DNA of 50,049 nt from Betaproteobacteria bacterium (GCA_025356695.1 JANXSE010000043.1:1-50049); one strand, 5' to 3'; positions 1-9,006 are shown, counted from the first letter of the stretch. The notes: generated from the letters alone by a model not told the origin. A program made the numbers and translations.

Positions 1-2
1 TG

Positions 3-218
3 GTGGTCAACATCGGCGCCACAACCACCATCAGCAATGCGACGACCTGCCTGGCCTGGAACGCGCCCGCGCCGACGCCGACCGCCGCGAATCTGCCCTG
101 GTTGCTCGGCCAGGCCTGCGCCGCCACCCCGAGCACGACGCCGTCGCCGACCGCGCGGGCGACCTTCGGAACCTATCGGAGCACCAATAAATTCATTTTT
201 CAGCGCGAGAACTTCTGA
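3..218 (+). CDS. mshQ: C-terminal end of an MshQ-like (DUF6701) pilus-associated protein, 5' truncated by the window edge
   Basis: This open frame enters from the left edge and stops with TGA at 216-218. About 70 C-terminal residues are visible. The last part, ARATFGTYRSTNKFIF followed by QREN and a terminal Phe, resembles the conserved tail of large DUF6701/MshQ proteins encoded in MSHA pilus loci (aromatic-rich, ending in REN plus an aromatic residue). Its position directly before mshI supports this. MshQ is usually a very large surface or secreted protein; nothing of its N-terminal domains can be seen here. The assignment comes from recall of the family tail and context, so it is moderate. 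The true start lies outside the window; the GTG at position 3 is not a proposed start. Confidence 0.6.
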   Translation: MVNIGATTTISNATTCLAWNAPAPTPTAANLPWLLGQACAATPSTTPSPTARATFGTYRSTNKFIFQRENF

Positions 219-318
219 TTTTCAGGGCCGGTTGTTGGCCGCCTTATTAGGGGTAAGTAGGCCCCTATGTTAAAATGCACATTTGGCCAAACCTGTCGTT
301 GCAAAGGCGATTATAAAA

Positions 319-1260
319 TTGTTTTTCAAGCGAAAAAGGCAACCCGGCTGGCTTGCGATCGTGCCGGCGGCGGATCACATCGACCTCGTGCATGTGCGGC
401 GTCAGGCCTCGGGCAGGCCTGAAGTCGTGCTCTGCAATTCGTACCGCAAGGAAGGTTCGGACACGGATACCCTCGCGCATCTGCGCCGCGAACTCAAGCT
501 CGACGAGTACCGCTGCACCACGCTGCTCAAGTTCGCGGACTATAAATTGCATTCGCTCGATGCGCCCAATGCGCCGGCCGCGGAACTGAAAAATGCGGTG
601 CGCTGGCGCATGAAGGACATTCTCGATTTTCCGCTTGATCAGGCGACGATAGACGTGCTCGATGTGCCGGTGGATAAGAACGGGCCGGCGCGCCATCATT
701 CGGTCTATGCGATTGTGGCGCGCAATGATGCGGTTGAACGCGCGGTGGCGCCGTTTAACGAATCGAACGTGCCGCTTGATGTGGTTGACGTGCCCACACT
801 CGCGCAGCGGAACATTGCAAGCCTGTTTGAGCCGGAGGGCCGCGGCCTTGCCTTGCTCGGGTTTTACGACGATTGCGTCAAGCTGACAATCTCGAGCGGC
901 GGCGAATTGTATCTGACGCGCCGCATTGAAGTGACGCTGCGGCAATTGCTGGAGACGGATGCCGAGCGCAAAAATGAAATGTTCGACCGCATTGCCCTTG
1001 AGTTACAGCGCTCGCTGGACGGCTTTGAACGTCAGTACAGTTACGTTCCGGTTGCGAAACTGATGCTGGCACCTTTGCCGCAGGACATAGGGCTGAAGGA
1101 ATATCTGGCGAACAATATTTATATTCCAATCGAGGTCATTGATCTGGCGTCGGTGCTTGACTTTCCGGCGGTGCCGGAACTCAAGTCGGCGGCGCGGCAG
1201 GCGCAGTGTCTTTCGGCCATTGGCGCCGCATTGCGCGGCGAAGAAGCGGTGCCGGCATGA
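319..1260 (+). CDS. mshI: MSHA biogenesis protein MshI (PilM-like actin-fold protein)
   Basis: Protein of about 313 residues beginning FFKRKRQPGWLAIV, typical of MshI, which corresponds to the cytoplasmic actin-like PilM of type IV pili. It would recruit the PilN/PilO-like proteins encoded next to the inner membrane. No ATG is available in frame. I chose TTG at 319 because AAGG at 304-307 gives a possible ribosome-binding site and the family starts close to this motif. A TTG at 283 would add 12 residues. The stop overlaps the next gene's start (ATGA at 1257-1260). The 100 bp between the previous stop and this start hold a TAAAAT element at 271-276 but no convincing -35. Confidence 0.8.
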   Translation: MFFKRKRQPGWLAIVPAADHIDLVHVRRQASGRPEVVLCNSYRKEGSDTDTLAHLRRELKLDEYRCTTLLKFADYKLHSLDAPNAPAAELKNAVRWRMKDILDFPLDQATIDVLDVPVDKNGPARHHSVYAIVARNDAVERAVAPFNESNVPLDVVDVPTLAQRNIASLFEPEGRGLALLGFYDDCVKLTISSGGELYLTRRIEVTLRQLLETDAERKNEMFDRIALELQRSLDGFERQYSYVPVAKLMLAPLPQDIGLKEYLANNIYIPIEVIDLASVLDFPAVPELKSAARQAQCLSAIGAALRGEEAVPA

Positions 1261-2042
1261 GCCAGCAGATCAATCTGTTCAATCCGATGTTCCGCAAGAA
1301 GGGGTTTTCCTTCACGTCGGCGACGGCCATGCTGTATGGCGTCGGGATCGCTGTTGCGGTTATGGCCATGTCGGTGGTTTACGCGGATTACGATTTGCGC
1401 GCAGTACGCGCAACTGCGCAGGATGTCGATGCGCGGTACAAGGCGGTGCTCGCGCAAAAAGAAAAACTCGCCGCCGAAGCTGCGCAGCAAAAGGCGAATC
1501 CGCAGCTCGAGCAGGAACTGGCCGCGCTCGATGCCAGGCTGCAAAGCCGCCAGGAAATCGTTGAAACGCTCAAAAGCGGCGCAATCGGCAACACACAGGG
1601 GTTTTCCGAATACATGCTGGCGTTTTCGCGGCAGAGTCTGGGTGGTTTGTGGTTGACCGGATTCGACGTTGCGCTGGCCGGCAACGAACTCGCTATTCAG
1701 GGCCGCACCGTGAGCGCCGACCTGGTGGCGAAATACCTCTCTAGCTTGACCGGGGAAAAAGCGCTGAGCGGCCGGCAATTCGGCGCCATGCAGATCAGCC
1801 GCCCGGTGCAAGCACCCGTTGCCGCAGCCGAGCCGGCGAAAAAGGGCGATACGCCAGCGCCCAAAGAGACAGCGGCAAAAGGTTTGCCTTACCTCGAGTT
1901 CAGCGTATCAACGATCGCGCTGCCTGAACCCGCGAATGCAGCCGCGAAGGCAGAGCCGGTGCCCGCGCCGCTGCTGGGTGTGGTTAAAGCGGATACCGTG
2001 CTGGACGCAGCCAAGGCGATCGCGGCGGGGGCGCAAAAGTGA
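1257..2042 (+). CDS. PilN-domain fimbrial assembly protein of the MSHA system
   Basis: A 261-residue protein starting MSQQINLFNP, a PilN-family opening (short cytoplasmic N-terminus that binds PilM/MshI). One transmembrane helix follows at about residues 24-42, then an Ala/Gln-rich coiled coil at about 55-105 and a periplasmic ferredoxin-like region. The last 70 residues are Ala/Pro/Lys-rich and look unstructured. In type IV pilus machines PilN pairs with PilO to form the periplasmic alignment complex. The start overlaps the mshI stop by ATGA, and the stop overlaps the GTG of the next gene, indicating coupled translation. Some loci name this gene mshI2 or pilN; I leave the symbol blank because usage varies. 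Confidence 0.8.
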   Translation: MSQQINLFNPMFRKKGFSFTSATAMLYGVGIAVAVMAMSVVYADYDLRAVRATAQDVDARYKAVLAQKEKLAAEAAQQKANPQLEQELAALDARLQSRQEIVETLKSGAIGNTQGFSEYMLAFSRQSLGGLWLTGFDVALAGNELAIQGRTVSADLVAKYLSSLTGEKALSGRQFGAMQISRPVQAPVAAAEPAKKGDTPAPKETAAKGLPYLEFSVSTIALPEPANAAAKAEPVPAPLLGVVKADTVLDAAKAIAAGAQK

Positions 2043-2731
2043 AATCGACCTGGCAGAAGTATGCGGTGAAAATCGACGCGTTATCGCTGCGCGAGCGCGT
2101 GATTTTGTTCGGCGGCGTGCTCATCGTCATTGTCTATCTGGCGTTCATGCTGTTTCTCGATCCGGCGCTGGCGCGCAAGAAGGTGCTGGAAGCCGGGATC
2201 GCGCAACAGCAAGCGGAAATCCAGAACATTCAATCGCAGATCGCGCTGCTTGAATCGAGGCGCGTTGATCCGGACGCGGCGAACCTGGCGCGGCGCAACG
2301 GTGTCAAGGAACAGCTCGCGGCAATCGATCTGTCGCTGCAGGAAATGAGCCAGAGCCTGGTGCCGGCGCAGAACATGAAAGCACTGCTGCAGGACATGCT
2401 GACGCATCAGCCGCGATTGCAGTTGCTGGCGCTCAAGACATTGCCGGTCGCACCGTTGATCGAAAAGAAGGCGAAACCGGACAAGGGTGAAAAAGCAGAC
2501 GCCGCCGCCCCGAAAACGGCCGGCAACGACGAAAATGTGTTCAAGCACGGGATCGAAATTACGCTGCAGGGCAGTTATGCGGATTTGCATGATTACCTGT
2601 CGCGTGCCGAGAAGATGCGCTGGCGCATGTTCTGGTCGCGCGCCAGCCTCAACGCAGAGGACTATCCGCGGCTCAAACTGACGGTGACGATTTACACCCT
2701 GAGTCTGGACAAGGCATGGCTGGTCGTATGA
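2039..2731 (+). CDS. mshJ: MSHA biogenesis protein MshJ (PilO/GspM-like)
   Basis: A 230-residue bitopic protein. It has a short cytoplasmic N-terminus, a hydrophobic helix at about residues 22-41 (RVILFGGVLIVIVYLAFML), then a coiled coil to about residue 110 and a periplasmic domain ending YTLSLDKAWLVV. The layout matches PilO/GspM-like proteins, and MshJ is the MSHA member. It should form the inner-membrane alignment complex with the PilN-domain protein. It starts with GTG overlapping the previous TGA (GTGA at 2039-2042). A Lys-rich stretch near residue 145 separates the coiled coil from the C-terminal domain. Fold class is confident; the exact family name rests on operon order. Confidence 0.8.
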   Translation: MKSTWQKYAVKIDALSLRERVILFGGVLIVIVYLAFMLFLDPALARKKVLEAGIAQQQAEIQNIQSQIALLESRRVDPDAANLARRNGVKEQLAAIDLSLQEMSQSLVPAQNMKALLQDMLTHQPRLQLLALKTLPVAPLIEKKAKPDKGEKADAAAPKTAGNDENVFKHGIEITLQGSYADLHDYLSRAEKMRWRMFWSRASLNAEDYPRLKLTVTIYTLSLDKAWLVV

Positions 2732-3159
2732 ACAGGACCGCTGCCATTGTTGCTGCGCGTAAGATCAGCGGCCTGATGTGCACCCTGCTGTGGATTTCTA
2801 GCGCGGTGGCGCAAGGCATGTCCGACCCGACGCGACCGCCGGCGGCGGCATTGTCTGCCGCATCCGCCGACGCCGGCGCGTCAGCAGCGCCGGTGCTGCA
2901 TAGCATTAAAATCACGCCGACCGAAAAATCTGCGATCATCGGCAGCGAGACGGTGCGCCAGGGCGGACGCTACGGCGAGGCGCGCGTCATCAGGATTACC
3001 GATAGCGAAGTCGTGCTGCGTTCCGCGGCAGGCACCGAGACGTTGCGCCTGTATCCGGACGTCGATATCAAACCGGTTGTTACGGCGCCGGCAGCAATCA
3101 AGAAACCAGTCACGAAAAAGCGCGTACCCGCGCCGACCAGTCAAGGGAAAACGGGATGA
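2728..3159 (+). CDS. mshK: MSHA biogenesis protein MshK (PilP-like periplasmic protein)
   Basis: About 143 residues with a signal-like hydrophobic segment ending near SSAVAQG, then MSDPTRPP, a motif typical of MshK/GspC/PilP-type proteins. A small beta-rich domain follows (residues about 55-115, with SAIIGSETVRQGG and the repeating V.RI.DSEVVLR pattern), and a basic tail. The role is to link the inner-membrane complex to the secretin MshL. I chose ATG at 2728 because it overlaps the mshJ stop (ATGA), like the other junctions here; ATG at 2716 would add four residues. The stop overlaps the mshL start. Confidence 0.75.
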   Translation: MNRTAAIVAARKISGLMCTLLWISSAVAQGMSDPTRPPAAALSAASADAGASAAPVLHSIKITPTEKSAIIGSETVRQGGRYGEARVIRITDSEVVLRSAAGTETLRLYPDVDIKPVVTAPAAIKKPVTKKRVPAPTSQGKTG

Positions 3160-4994
3160 GAAACTTCTTATTGATTTTGCTGCTCGCGCTCAGTCTCGCG
3201 GCCTGCCAATCACAGCGTTTCAAGAATACAGCGGTGCGTGATCAGGTCGAGTCCGATCTCGCGGTCGCCGCGCAGGGGCGTGCCAGGACGACGCAACCTG
3301 ACGCCGTGACACAGGCGTTGCTGCCGCCATTGAATGTTGAGATACCGAAGGCGACGAAAGTCGTCGAAACACGCTTCGATCTGACGGTAAACAACGCGCC
3401 GGCGAACCAGGTTTTCATGGCCATCGTGTCGGGCACGCGCTACAGCATGCTGGTGCATCCGGACATCAAAGAGTCGCTGTCGGTGAATTTGAAAGACGTC
3501 ACCGTCAATGAAGCGCTTGAGGCGATTCGCGAACTCTACGGCTACGAGTTCAAATTTCAGGGCAACCGCATCTATGTGCAACCCGTGACCGTGCAGATGC
3601 GCCTGTTCCAGGTGAACTATCTGGCCGGACGCCGGGTCGGACGCGCCGACGTGCGCGTCACCTCCGGTTCGATTCAAACGCCGTCATTCAGCGCGCCGAG
3701 CCAGCCCGCCGGCACGACCGGGTCTGCGACGCCGACGACCACCGCGCCGACGACAAGCGCCGCCGGCAGCGCGCAATCGATCGAGAGCAGCCGTGTGACG
3801 ACGACTTCAAACAACGACTTCTGGACCGAGATCTCCGATTCGATTACGTCGATCATCGGCAGCGAGGCTGGTCGCAGCGTAGTTGTTAACCCGACCGCCG
3901 GCGTTATCCTGGTGCGCGCACTGCCGTCTGAATTGCGCTCCGTTGAGCAGTATTTGAAAGCGATGTCACTGGTGGTCGAGCGCCAGGTCATGCTTGAAGC
4001 AAAAATCATCGACGTTTCGCTGAGCGACCAATTTGCCACCGGCATCAATTGGGGCGCCTTCAGCACCGGGGCGAACAGCCGCTTCAGCGGCGGTCTGGTT
4101 TCGCCCGGCGCGACCCTGCGTACCGACGGCGCTGTGCAGTCCTTCACCGCGCGCGGTCCGGATGGCTCTCTATTGACCAATTCAACGCTGACAACGAACC
4201 CGGCGGCAGCGACGCTGGTGAGCCCTGACCCGCTGTTTCCCAACAGCGGGGCCGCCGGCGCGGTCACCAGCATCATGCAGGCGGGCAGCAATGTGCCCGG
4301 TTCGGTATTCGGACTCGCTTTCCAGACGAGCAATTTCGCCGCTTTGCTGAACTTCCTTGAAACGCAGGGCACGGTGCATGTGTTGTCGAGCCCGCGCATC
4401 GCCACGCTGAACAATCAGAAGGCGGTGATCAAGGTCGGCACCGACGAATTTTTCGTCACCAACGTGTCGACGACGAGCACGTCGACCGGCACCACCAGCA
4501 CGGTATCGCCGACGATCACGACGCAGCCGTTCTTCTCCGGCATCGCGCTCGACGTGACGCCGCAGATTTCCGATGATGACCAGATCATGCTGCACATCCA
4601 TCCATCGGTCAGTCTGGTCACCGATAAAACCAAATCGCTCAATCTCGGTTCGCTCGGCACCTTCACGCTGCCGCTTGCTTCCAGCAGCATCAATGAGAGC
4701 GACACCATCGTGCGCGTTCGCGACGGCACGATAGCGGCGATTGGCGGGCTGATGAAGCAATCGCAGGCGAACGCGAGTTCCGGCCTGCCCGGCACGACGG
4801 ATTCGCCGATTCTGGGCAGCATTTTCGGCAACCGCAGCCGCCAGTTGGCGAAAAGCGAACTGGTCATACTGCTCAAGGTCACCCTGATCAAGGGCGACTC
4901 GGCTTGGCAGCAGCAGGCACAGGAAGTCAATGAGCGCATGCAACTGATGCGCCGTCCGGATCCGCCGGCAGACAAGCCGAAGCCGAAACCCTGA
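3156..4994 (+). CDS. mshL: MSHA pilus secretin MshL (outer-membrane channel, lipoprotein)
   Basis: A 612-residue secretin. A lipoprotein signal ends LSLAAC (Cys17). An STN-type N0 domain lies at about residues 72-145, followed by a Ser/Thr/Ala/Pro-rich linker at about 170-215. An N1/secretin-N-like region (SVVVNPTAGVILVRALPSEL) leads into the C-terminal secretin domain, with VHVLSSPRIATLNNQKA and VRDGTIAAIGGLMKQSQ as recognisable beta-barrel motifs. It would form the multimeric outer-membrane pore through which the pilus passes. It overlaps mshK by ATGA. A second Ser/Thr run near residue 440 lies in the secretin core and may be a surface or gate loop. Confidence 0.92.
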   Translation: MRNFLLILLLALSLAACQSQRFKNTAVRDQVESDLAVAAQGRARTTQPDAVTQALLPPLNVEIPKATKVVETRFDLTVNNAPANQVFMAIVSGTRYSMLVHPDIKESLSVNLKDVTVNEALEAIRELYGYEFKFQGNRIYVQPVTVQMRLFQVNYLAGRRVGRADVRVTSGSIQTPSFSAPSQPAGTTGSATPTTTAPTTSAAGSAQSIESSRVTTTSNNDFWTEISDSITSIIGSEAGRSVVVNPTAGVILVRALPSELRSVEQYLKAMSLVVERQVMLEAKIIDVSLSDQFATGINWGAFSTGANSRFSGGLVSPGATLRTDGAVQSFTARGPDGSLLTNSTLTTNPAAATLVSPDPLFPNSGAAGAVTSIMQAGSNVPGSVFGLAFQTSNFAALLNFLETQGTVHVLSSPRIATLNNQKAVIKVGTDEFFVTNVSTTSTSTGTTSTVSPTITTQPFFSGIALDVTPQISDDDQIMLHIHPSVSLVTDKTKSLNLGSLGTFTLPLASSSINESDTIVRVRDGTIAAIGGLMKQSQANASSGLPGTTDSPILGSIFGNRSRQLAKSELVILLKVTLIKGDSAWQQQAQEVNERMQLMRRPDPPADKPKPKP

Positions 4995-5055
4995 TTTGGA
5001 GGCCTGCGTTAACTGTGACATGATCTAAGGCCACACAGTCAGCACGGCCCACCAC

Positions 5056-5943
5056 ATGTATCAGTCTCATTTCGGTTTGCAGGAGCTGCCTTTCGGCATT
5101 ACGCCGGACACCAGTTTTGCCTATGCCTGCGCCAGCCATCAGGAAGCGCTCAATACGCTGCTGGTGGCGGTCAAGAACGGCGAAGGCTTTATCAAGATCA
5201 CGGGCGAGGTCGGCACCGGCAAGACGCTGTTGTGCCGCCGCTTTCTTTCGACACTCGATGAGACTTTCGTCTCGGCCTATATCCCCAACCCCTATCTCGA
5301 GCCGCGCACCTTATTGCTGGCGCTGGCCGGCGAACTTGGTGTCGAACTTGCGCACGAAACCGACCAGCATCATTTGATCAAGGGGCTGACGCAGGCCCTG
5401 CTTGGTTTCGCCGAGCAAAATAAATCGGTCGTGTTGTGCCTCGATGAGGCGCAGGCGATGCCGCTGGAAAGTCTTGAGGCATTGCGCTTATTGACGAATC
5501 TGGAAACGGAAAAGCGCAAGTTGTTGCTGGTGGTATTGTTCGGCCAGCCGGAGCTTGATGACAGGCTAGGCCAGGCGTCGGTGCGCCAGCTGCGCCAGCG
5601 CATTACGTTTCAGTACCGCCTCGATGAGCTCGGGCGCGAAGAACTCGATTACTATCTGGCGCACCGGCTGCGCGTCGCCGGTTACCTCGGCCACCGCTTG
5701 TTCACCGAGCAGGCGGTACGCGTCTTGCATCGTGCCAGCGGCGGCATTCCGCGTCTTGTGAATGTGATTTCGCACAAAGCGTTGTTGCTGGCTTTCGGCG
5801 AGGGGTTGCCGCAAGTGTTGCCGCATCACGTGAGCGCCGCCGCCATCGATACGCCCGCGGCGCGCCGCCGCAACTGGTGGTGGTTCGGTTTCGCCGCGAT
5901 GATTGTTTTTGCCGGAAGCATCGGCTGGTTCATGATGAAATGA
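5056..5943 (+). CDS. mshM: MSHA biogenesis ATPase MshM (ExeA/GspA-type AAA protein)
   Basis: A 295-residue AAA ATPase of the ExeA/GspA family. Walker A is GEVGTGKT (residues 50-57), Walker B is VVLCLDEAQ (125-133), and a sensor-type region GIPRLVNVISHKALL lies near 230. A single C-terminal transmembrane helix (about 276-293, WWWFGFAAMIVFAGSIGWF) anchors it with the ATPase in the cytoplasm. Relatives help assemble or position the secretin through the cell wall. A 61-bp gap separates it from mshL. In it, an extended -10-like TG-A-CATGAT at 5016-5024 lies 17 bp from TTGGAG (4996-5001), a weak promoter candidate. No clear Shine-Dalgarno sequence precedes the ATG. Confidence 0.88.
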   Translation: MYQSHFGLQELPFGITPDTSFAYACASHQEALNTLLVAVKNGEGFIKITGEVGTGKTLLCRRFLSTLDETFVSAYIPNPYLEPRTLLLALAGELGVELAHETDQHHLIKGLTQALLGFAEQNKSVVLCLDEAQAMPLESLEALRLLTNLETEKRKLLLVVLFGQPELDDRLGQASVRQLRQRITFQYRLDELGREELDYYLAHRLRVAGYLGHRLFTEQAVRVLHRASGGIPRLVNVISHKALLLAFGEGLPQVLPHHVSAAAIDTPAARRRNWWWFGFAAMIVFAGSIGWFMMK

Positions 5944-5959
5944 CTGCGGGTTTGCGCAA

Positions 5960-7183
5960 ATGAGCCTGATCAATCAAATGCTGCAGGACCTCGAAAAGCG
6001 GCGCGCCTCGGCGACAGAGCGAAGCGCTTTGCCGAATCAGGTGCGCGTACTGCCGCGCAGTGAAAAATCGAACAGGTCGTGGTGGTTTGTCGCGGCCGGC
6101 ACCGCATGCGTGGCCCTGGCAGCGTGGCAATTTGCCATGCCGCGAATTGCCGGGTCGCCGAGGCAGACGGAAAGAGTGCAGGATCTGGAAACCGGCGCCG
6201 ACCGTGCGCAGAACGCGAAATATCTGTCCGACGGGCCGGCGGCGCGTCTGGCGCTGGACCTGTCGCAAGCCCCGGTTGCCAAAGCGCCCATAGTCGCCCG
6301 TGCGGCAAACCCGCCGGCGCCGAACAGTTCATCTGCTGCAATTGCCGTGATGCCGCCGAATCCGAGTGCTGCAACAGCCAGCGTAAAACCGCCTGTTACC
6401 GCGGCCGCGGTTGTCGCAACTGAAGCGGTGCCGGTCGCGGCACAAAACGCGCCTAAACCTGCGACGGCAACGGAAAACAAAGCCGCCGGTTCTGCTGTGG
6501 TTGTCGCGCAATCAGGGGCAGCCAAACCGCGCACAGTGGAAGTGAATGCGGATAGTCGCGCACAGGGCGCGCCGGCAAATGCCCAAATCGACAAACGCAT
6601 GCAGCAATTGACGCCGTCGCAAATGGCCGAGAACGAATATCGCGAAGCCGCGAATTTTTTGAATCAGGGCAGGCTTGCCGAAGCGCAGGAATCATTTCGT
6701 CAGGCCTTGCAGCACAACCCTGCGCATGTGGGTGCGCGCCAGGGCTTGTTCGGCCTGCTCGTTGATGCCAAGCGCAATGGCGATGCCGAACAATTGTTGC
6801 GCGATGGCCTGAAACTGAATTTGAACCAATCGGGGTTTGCGATGGCCCTGGCGCGTTTGCAGCTTGATCGCAGTGACGCCAACGGTGCGATCGAAACACT
6901 GCAAGGGTCGGCGGCGGGGGCGCAGAACAGTTCGGACTATGTGGCGTTTTATGCGGCATTGCTGCAACGCCAATCGCGGCACCGCGAGGCTGCGGAGCAA
7001 TATCAGGCCGCGCTGAAACTTGCCCCGCAATCCGGTGTATGGCTGATGGGTATGGGCATCTCATTGCAGGCGCTCGGGCGCAATGCAGAAGCGCAGGACG
7101 CCTTTCGTCGCGCCAAATCCAGCAATACGCTGAGCGCCGAACTGCAGGGTTTTGTCGATCAGCGCCTGCGGCAGTTGCAGTAA
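5960..7183 (+). CDS. mshN: MSHA biogenesis protein MshN (TPR protein)
   Basis: A 407-residue protein starting MSLINQMLQDLEKRR, the usual N-terminal signature of MshN/GspB-like partners of the ExeA ATPase. A transmembrane helix follows at about residues 38-56. A long Ala/Pro/Val-rich periplasmic linker (about 90-205) leads to a C-terminal TPR array (about 225-405) of helical repeats such as EYREAANFLNQGRLAEAQES and DYVAFYAALLQRQSRHREAA. It probably pairs with MshM to act on the secretin or peptidoglycan. The gap to mshM is 16 bp. It is the last msh gene here; mshE, mshG, mshF and the pilin genes are not downstream and presumably lie upstream of the window. Confidence 0.85.
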   Translation: MSLINQMLQDLEKRRASATERSALPNQVRVLPRSEKSNRSWWFVAAGTACVALAAWQFAMPRIAGSPRQTERVQDLETGADRAQNAKYLSDGPAARLALDLSQAPVAKAPIVARAANPPAPNSSSAAIAVMPPNPSAATASVKPPVTAAAVVATEAVPVAAQNAPKPATATENKAAGSAVVVAQSGAAKPRTVEVNADSRAQGAPANAQIDKRMQQLTPSQMAENEYREAANFLNQGRLAEAQESFRQALQHNPAHVGARQGLFGLLVDAKRNGDAEQLLRDGLKLNLNQSGFAMALARLQLDRSDANGAIETLQGSAAGAQNSSDYVAFYAALLQRQSRHREAAEQYQAALKLAPQSGVWLMGMGISLQALGRNAEAQDAFRRAKSSNTLSAELQGFVDQRLRQLQ

Positions 7184-7209
7184 TCAGGTTTGCGCGGCGC
7201 GTTTTCCGC

Positions 7210-7953
7210 TCAATCTTTCTTCAGCGTCCGCGCCACCACCCAGCCATGTACTTCGGATGCGCCGGCTTTGCGCAGCGTACGCGCGAGTTCATTCAGCGTC
7301 GCACCGGTGGTCATCACGTCATCGACGATGGCGATCGAGAGCCCCGTCAGATCGGCGTCGTAAACAAAGGCGCCGCGGATGTTTTTGGCGCGTTCGCGCC
7401 ACGGTAGCATTGCCTGTGGCACGCGGTCATCAACACGGCGGCAGGCGTTTGCGTGCACCGGCGTGTGCGTCAGCGCGCCTGCCACGCGCGCGAGTTCCAG
7501 CGCCTGGTTGAAACCGCGCGCGCGCAGTCGCGCCGGCCCCAGCGGCATTGGAATGATGAGATCAACGCGTGGCGGACACGCGGCGCACAGCGCCTGCGCC
7601 AGCATGGGGGCGAGGGCGAGATTTCCCGCGTATTTGAATTGTTGAATCAGCGGCGCCAGCGGCCACGCATACCGGTAGGCGGCCGTGGTGGTTGCGAATG
7701 CCGGCGGATGGGCGATGCACGCGCCGCATAGCCGGCCCAGCGTGGTTGGCGTTGCGCATTGCGGACAGAGCGCGACGGCAAGCTGCGGCAATTGCGCGTG
7801 GCAGGGGTCGCACAGCGGGCGCAGCGGCGCAGGCGCGGTGCATAGCAGGCACTGCTGCGGCAGCGCGAATTGCACAAATTGTGTGCAATAGTCCAATATC
7901 GCCGCGGTTGAATTTGACAAGCGAGGACGCATGAATGATGATGCGAAGCGCAT
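7210..7953 (-). CDS. comF: ComF family protein (phosphoribosyltransferase-like, competence-associated)
   Basis: A 247-residue protein. It has an N-terminal zinc-finger-like cluster (CLLC, LCDPCH, LCPQC, LCGAC at about residues 35-82) and a C-terminal phosphoribosyltransferase-like domain whose PRPP-loop motif [10 protein letters not shown] lies at about 211-220. ComF proteins are needed for DNA uptake in naturally competent bacteria, where they act in the cytoplasm on incoming single-stranded DNA. The gene is convergent with mshN and divergent from bioB. ATG at 7932 would remove seven residues and is an equally plausible start; neither has a clear ribosome-binding site. Its first codons overlap the likely bio promoter. 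Confidence 0.85.
   Translation of the reverse strand: MRFASSFMRPRLSNSTAAILDYCTQFVQFALPQQCLLCTAPAPLRPLCDPCHAQLPQLAVALCPQCATPTTLGRLCGACIAHPPAFATTTAAYRYAWPLAPLIQQFKYAGNLALAPMLAQALCAACPPRVDLIIPMPLGPARLRARGFNQALELARVAGALTHTPVHANACRRVDDRVPQAMLPWRERAKNIRGAFVYDADLTGLSIAIVDDVMTTGATLNELARTLRKAGASEVHGWVVARTLKKD
7869..7889. repeat. 8-bp perfect inverted repeat inside the 5' part of comF, near the bio promoter
   Basis: ATTGCACA (7869-7876) is followed after five bases by its exact complement TGTGCAAT (7882-7889). A second register, CACAA-A-TTGTG, is nested at 7873-7883. The element ends 24 bp upstream of the -35 of the proposed bioB promoter. This is a usual place for a regulator site, although it lies in comF codons. 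It does not match the E. coli BirA operator as I recall it. Function is inferred only from position and symmetry. Confidence 0.4.
7914..7942 (+). promoter_or_regulatory. Candidate sigma-70 promoter of the bioBFHCD operon
   Basis: A perfect -35 TTGACA (7914-7919), a 17-bp spacer and GATGAT (7937-7942, four of six matches to TATAAT) point toward bioB. Transcription would start near 7949, giving a leader of roughly 55 bases. The promoter overlaps the first codons of the divergent comF gene, so the two genes probably influence each other's transcription. bioB has no strong Shine-Dalgarno sequence in this leader. Confidence 0.5.
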
Positions 7954-8004
7954 GATCTAAAGCAGTTTTCTTCCAAAGACGTTCGTCATTTTCCGGGCCC
8001 ACCC

Positions 8005-9003
8005 ATGGATTCCATTAGTCACAACGCAGTCGCGGCGGTTGCCGCCGACACGGTCGCTCCCGCACGCTGGAACGTCGATCAGGTCGAGGCCTTGTTCAAC
8101 CTGCCGTTCAACGATCTGATTTACCGTGCGGCCGGCGTGCATCGCGAACATTTCGATCCCAATGCGGTGCAGATGTCGACGCTGTTGTCGATTAAAACCG
8201 GGGGGTGTCCGGAGGACTGCGGTTACTGTCCGCAGGCGGCACGTTACCACACCAGCGTTGAAAACGAAGAACTGTTGTCGGTGGACGACGTGGTGGCGGC
8301 GGCACGCGCGGCGCGCGACAACGGCGCCACGCGTTTCTGCATGGGGGCGGCGTGGCGCGGACCCAAGCAGCGTGAACTCGACCGCGTGCTCGGCATGGTC
8401 AAGGCGGTGCGCGAACTCGGCATGGAAACCTGCGCGACGCTCGGCATGTTGAAAGAGGGGCAGGCTGAGCAGTTGAAGGAAGCCGGGCTCGATTACTACA
8501 ACCACAATCTGGATACGGCCCCTGAGTTCTACGGCAACATCATTTCCACGCGCACGCAGGAAGACCGTCACAACACGCTCGACAAGGTGCGCGCTGCCGG
8601 CATCAACGTCTGCTGCGGTGGCATCGTCGGCATGGGCGAAACGCGGCGCACACGCGCGGCGCTGATTGTCGAAATCGCCAATCTCGATCCGTATCCGGAA
8701 AGCGTGCCGATCAATAACCTGGTGCAGGTGGAAGGCACGCCGCTGCACGGCACCGCCGCGCTCGATCCGCTCGAATTCGTGCGCACCATCGCCTGCGCGC
8801 GCATCACCATGCCCAAGGCTATGGTGCGGTTGTCGGCCGGCCGCCAGGAAATGTCCGAGGGCATACAGGCGTTGTGCTTTATGGCCGGCGCCAATTCGAT
8901 TTTCTACGGCGACAAACTGCTGACCACCGGCAATCCCGAAGCCGAGCGCGACCGCGCGCTGATGCAAAAGCTCGGTTTGCACGCCATGCGCAGCGGGTGT
9001 TGA
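8005..9003 (+). CDS. bioB: Biotin synthase BioB (radical SAM)
   Basis: A 332-residue radical SAM enzyme that inserts sulfur into dethiobiotin to form biotin. The [4Fe-4S]/SAM motif CPEDCGYC is visible, with Cys68, Cys72 and Cys75. The conserved YYNHNLDT and further barrel motifs [15 protein letters not shown] and [13 protein letters not shown] are present. Length is normal for the family. It leads the operon bioB-F-H-C-D, and bioF starts three bases after its stop. The gene order places the last and earlier steps of biotin synthesis under one promoter. Confidence 0.97.
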   Translation: MDSISHNAVAAVAADTVAPARWNVDQVEALFNLPFNDLIYRAAGVHREHFDPNAVQMSTLLSIKTGGCPEDCGYCPQAARYHTSVENEELLSVDDVVAAARAARDNGATRFCMGAAWRGPKQRELDRVLGMVKAVRELGMETCATLGMLKEGQAEQLKEAGLDYYNHNLDTAPEFYGNIISTRTQEDRHNTLDKVRAAGINVCCGGIVGMGETRRTRAALIVEIANLDPYPESVPINNLVQVEGTPLHGTAALDPLEFVRTIACARITMPKAMVRLSAGRQEMSEGIQALCFMAGANSIFYGDKLLTTGNPEAERDRALMQKLGLHAMRSGC

Positions 9004-9006
9004 GCC

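Noticed and set aside
248..265. AGGGG/CCCCT hairpin between the MshQ-like gene and mshI as a terminator
   Set aside because: Only five base pairs, an eight-base loop and no T run; too weak to call.
4996..5024. Promoter before mshM (TTGGAG, 17 bp, CATGAT)
   Set aside because: The -35 matches at only three positions. I mention it in the mshM entry but do not list it as a feature.
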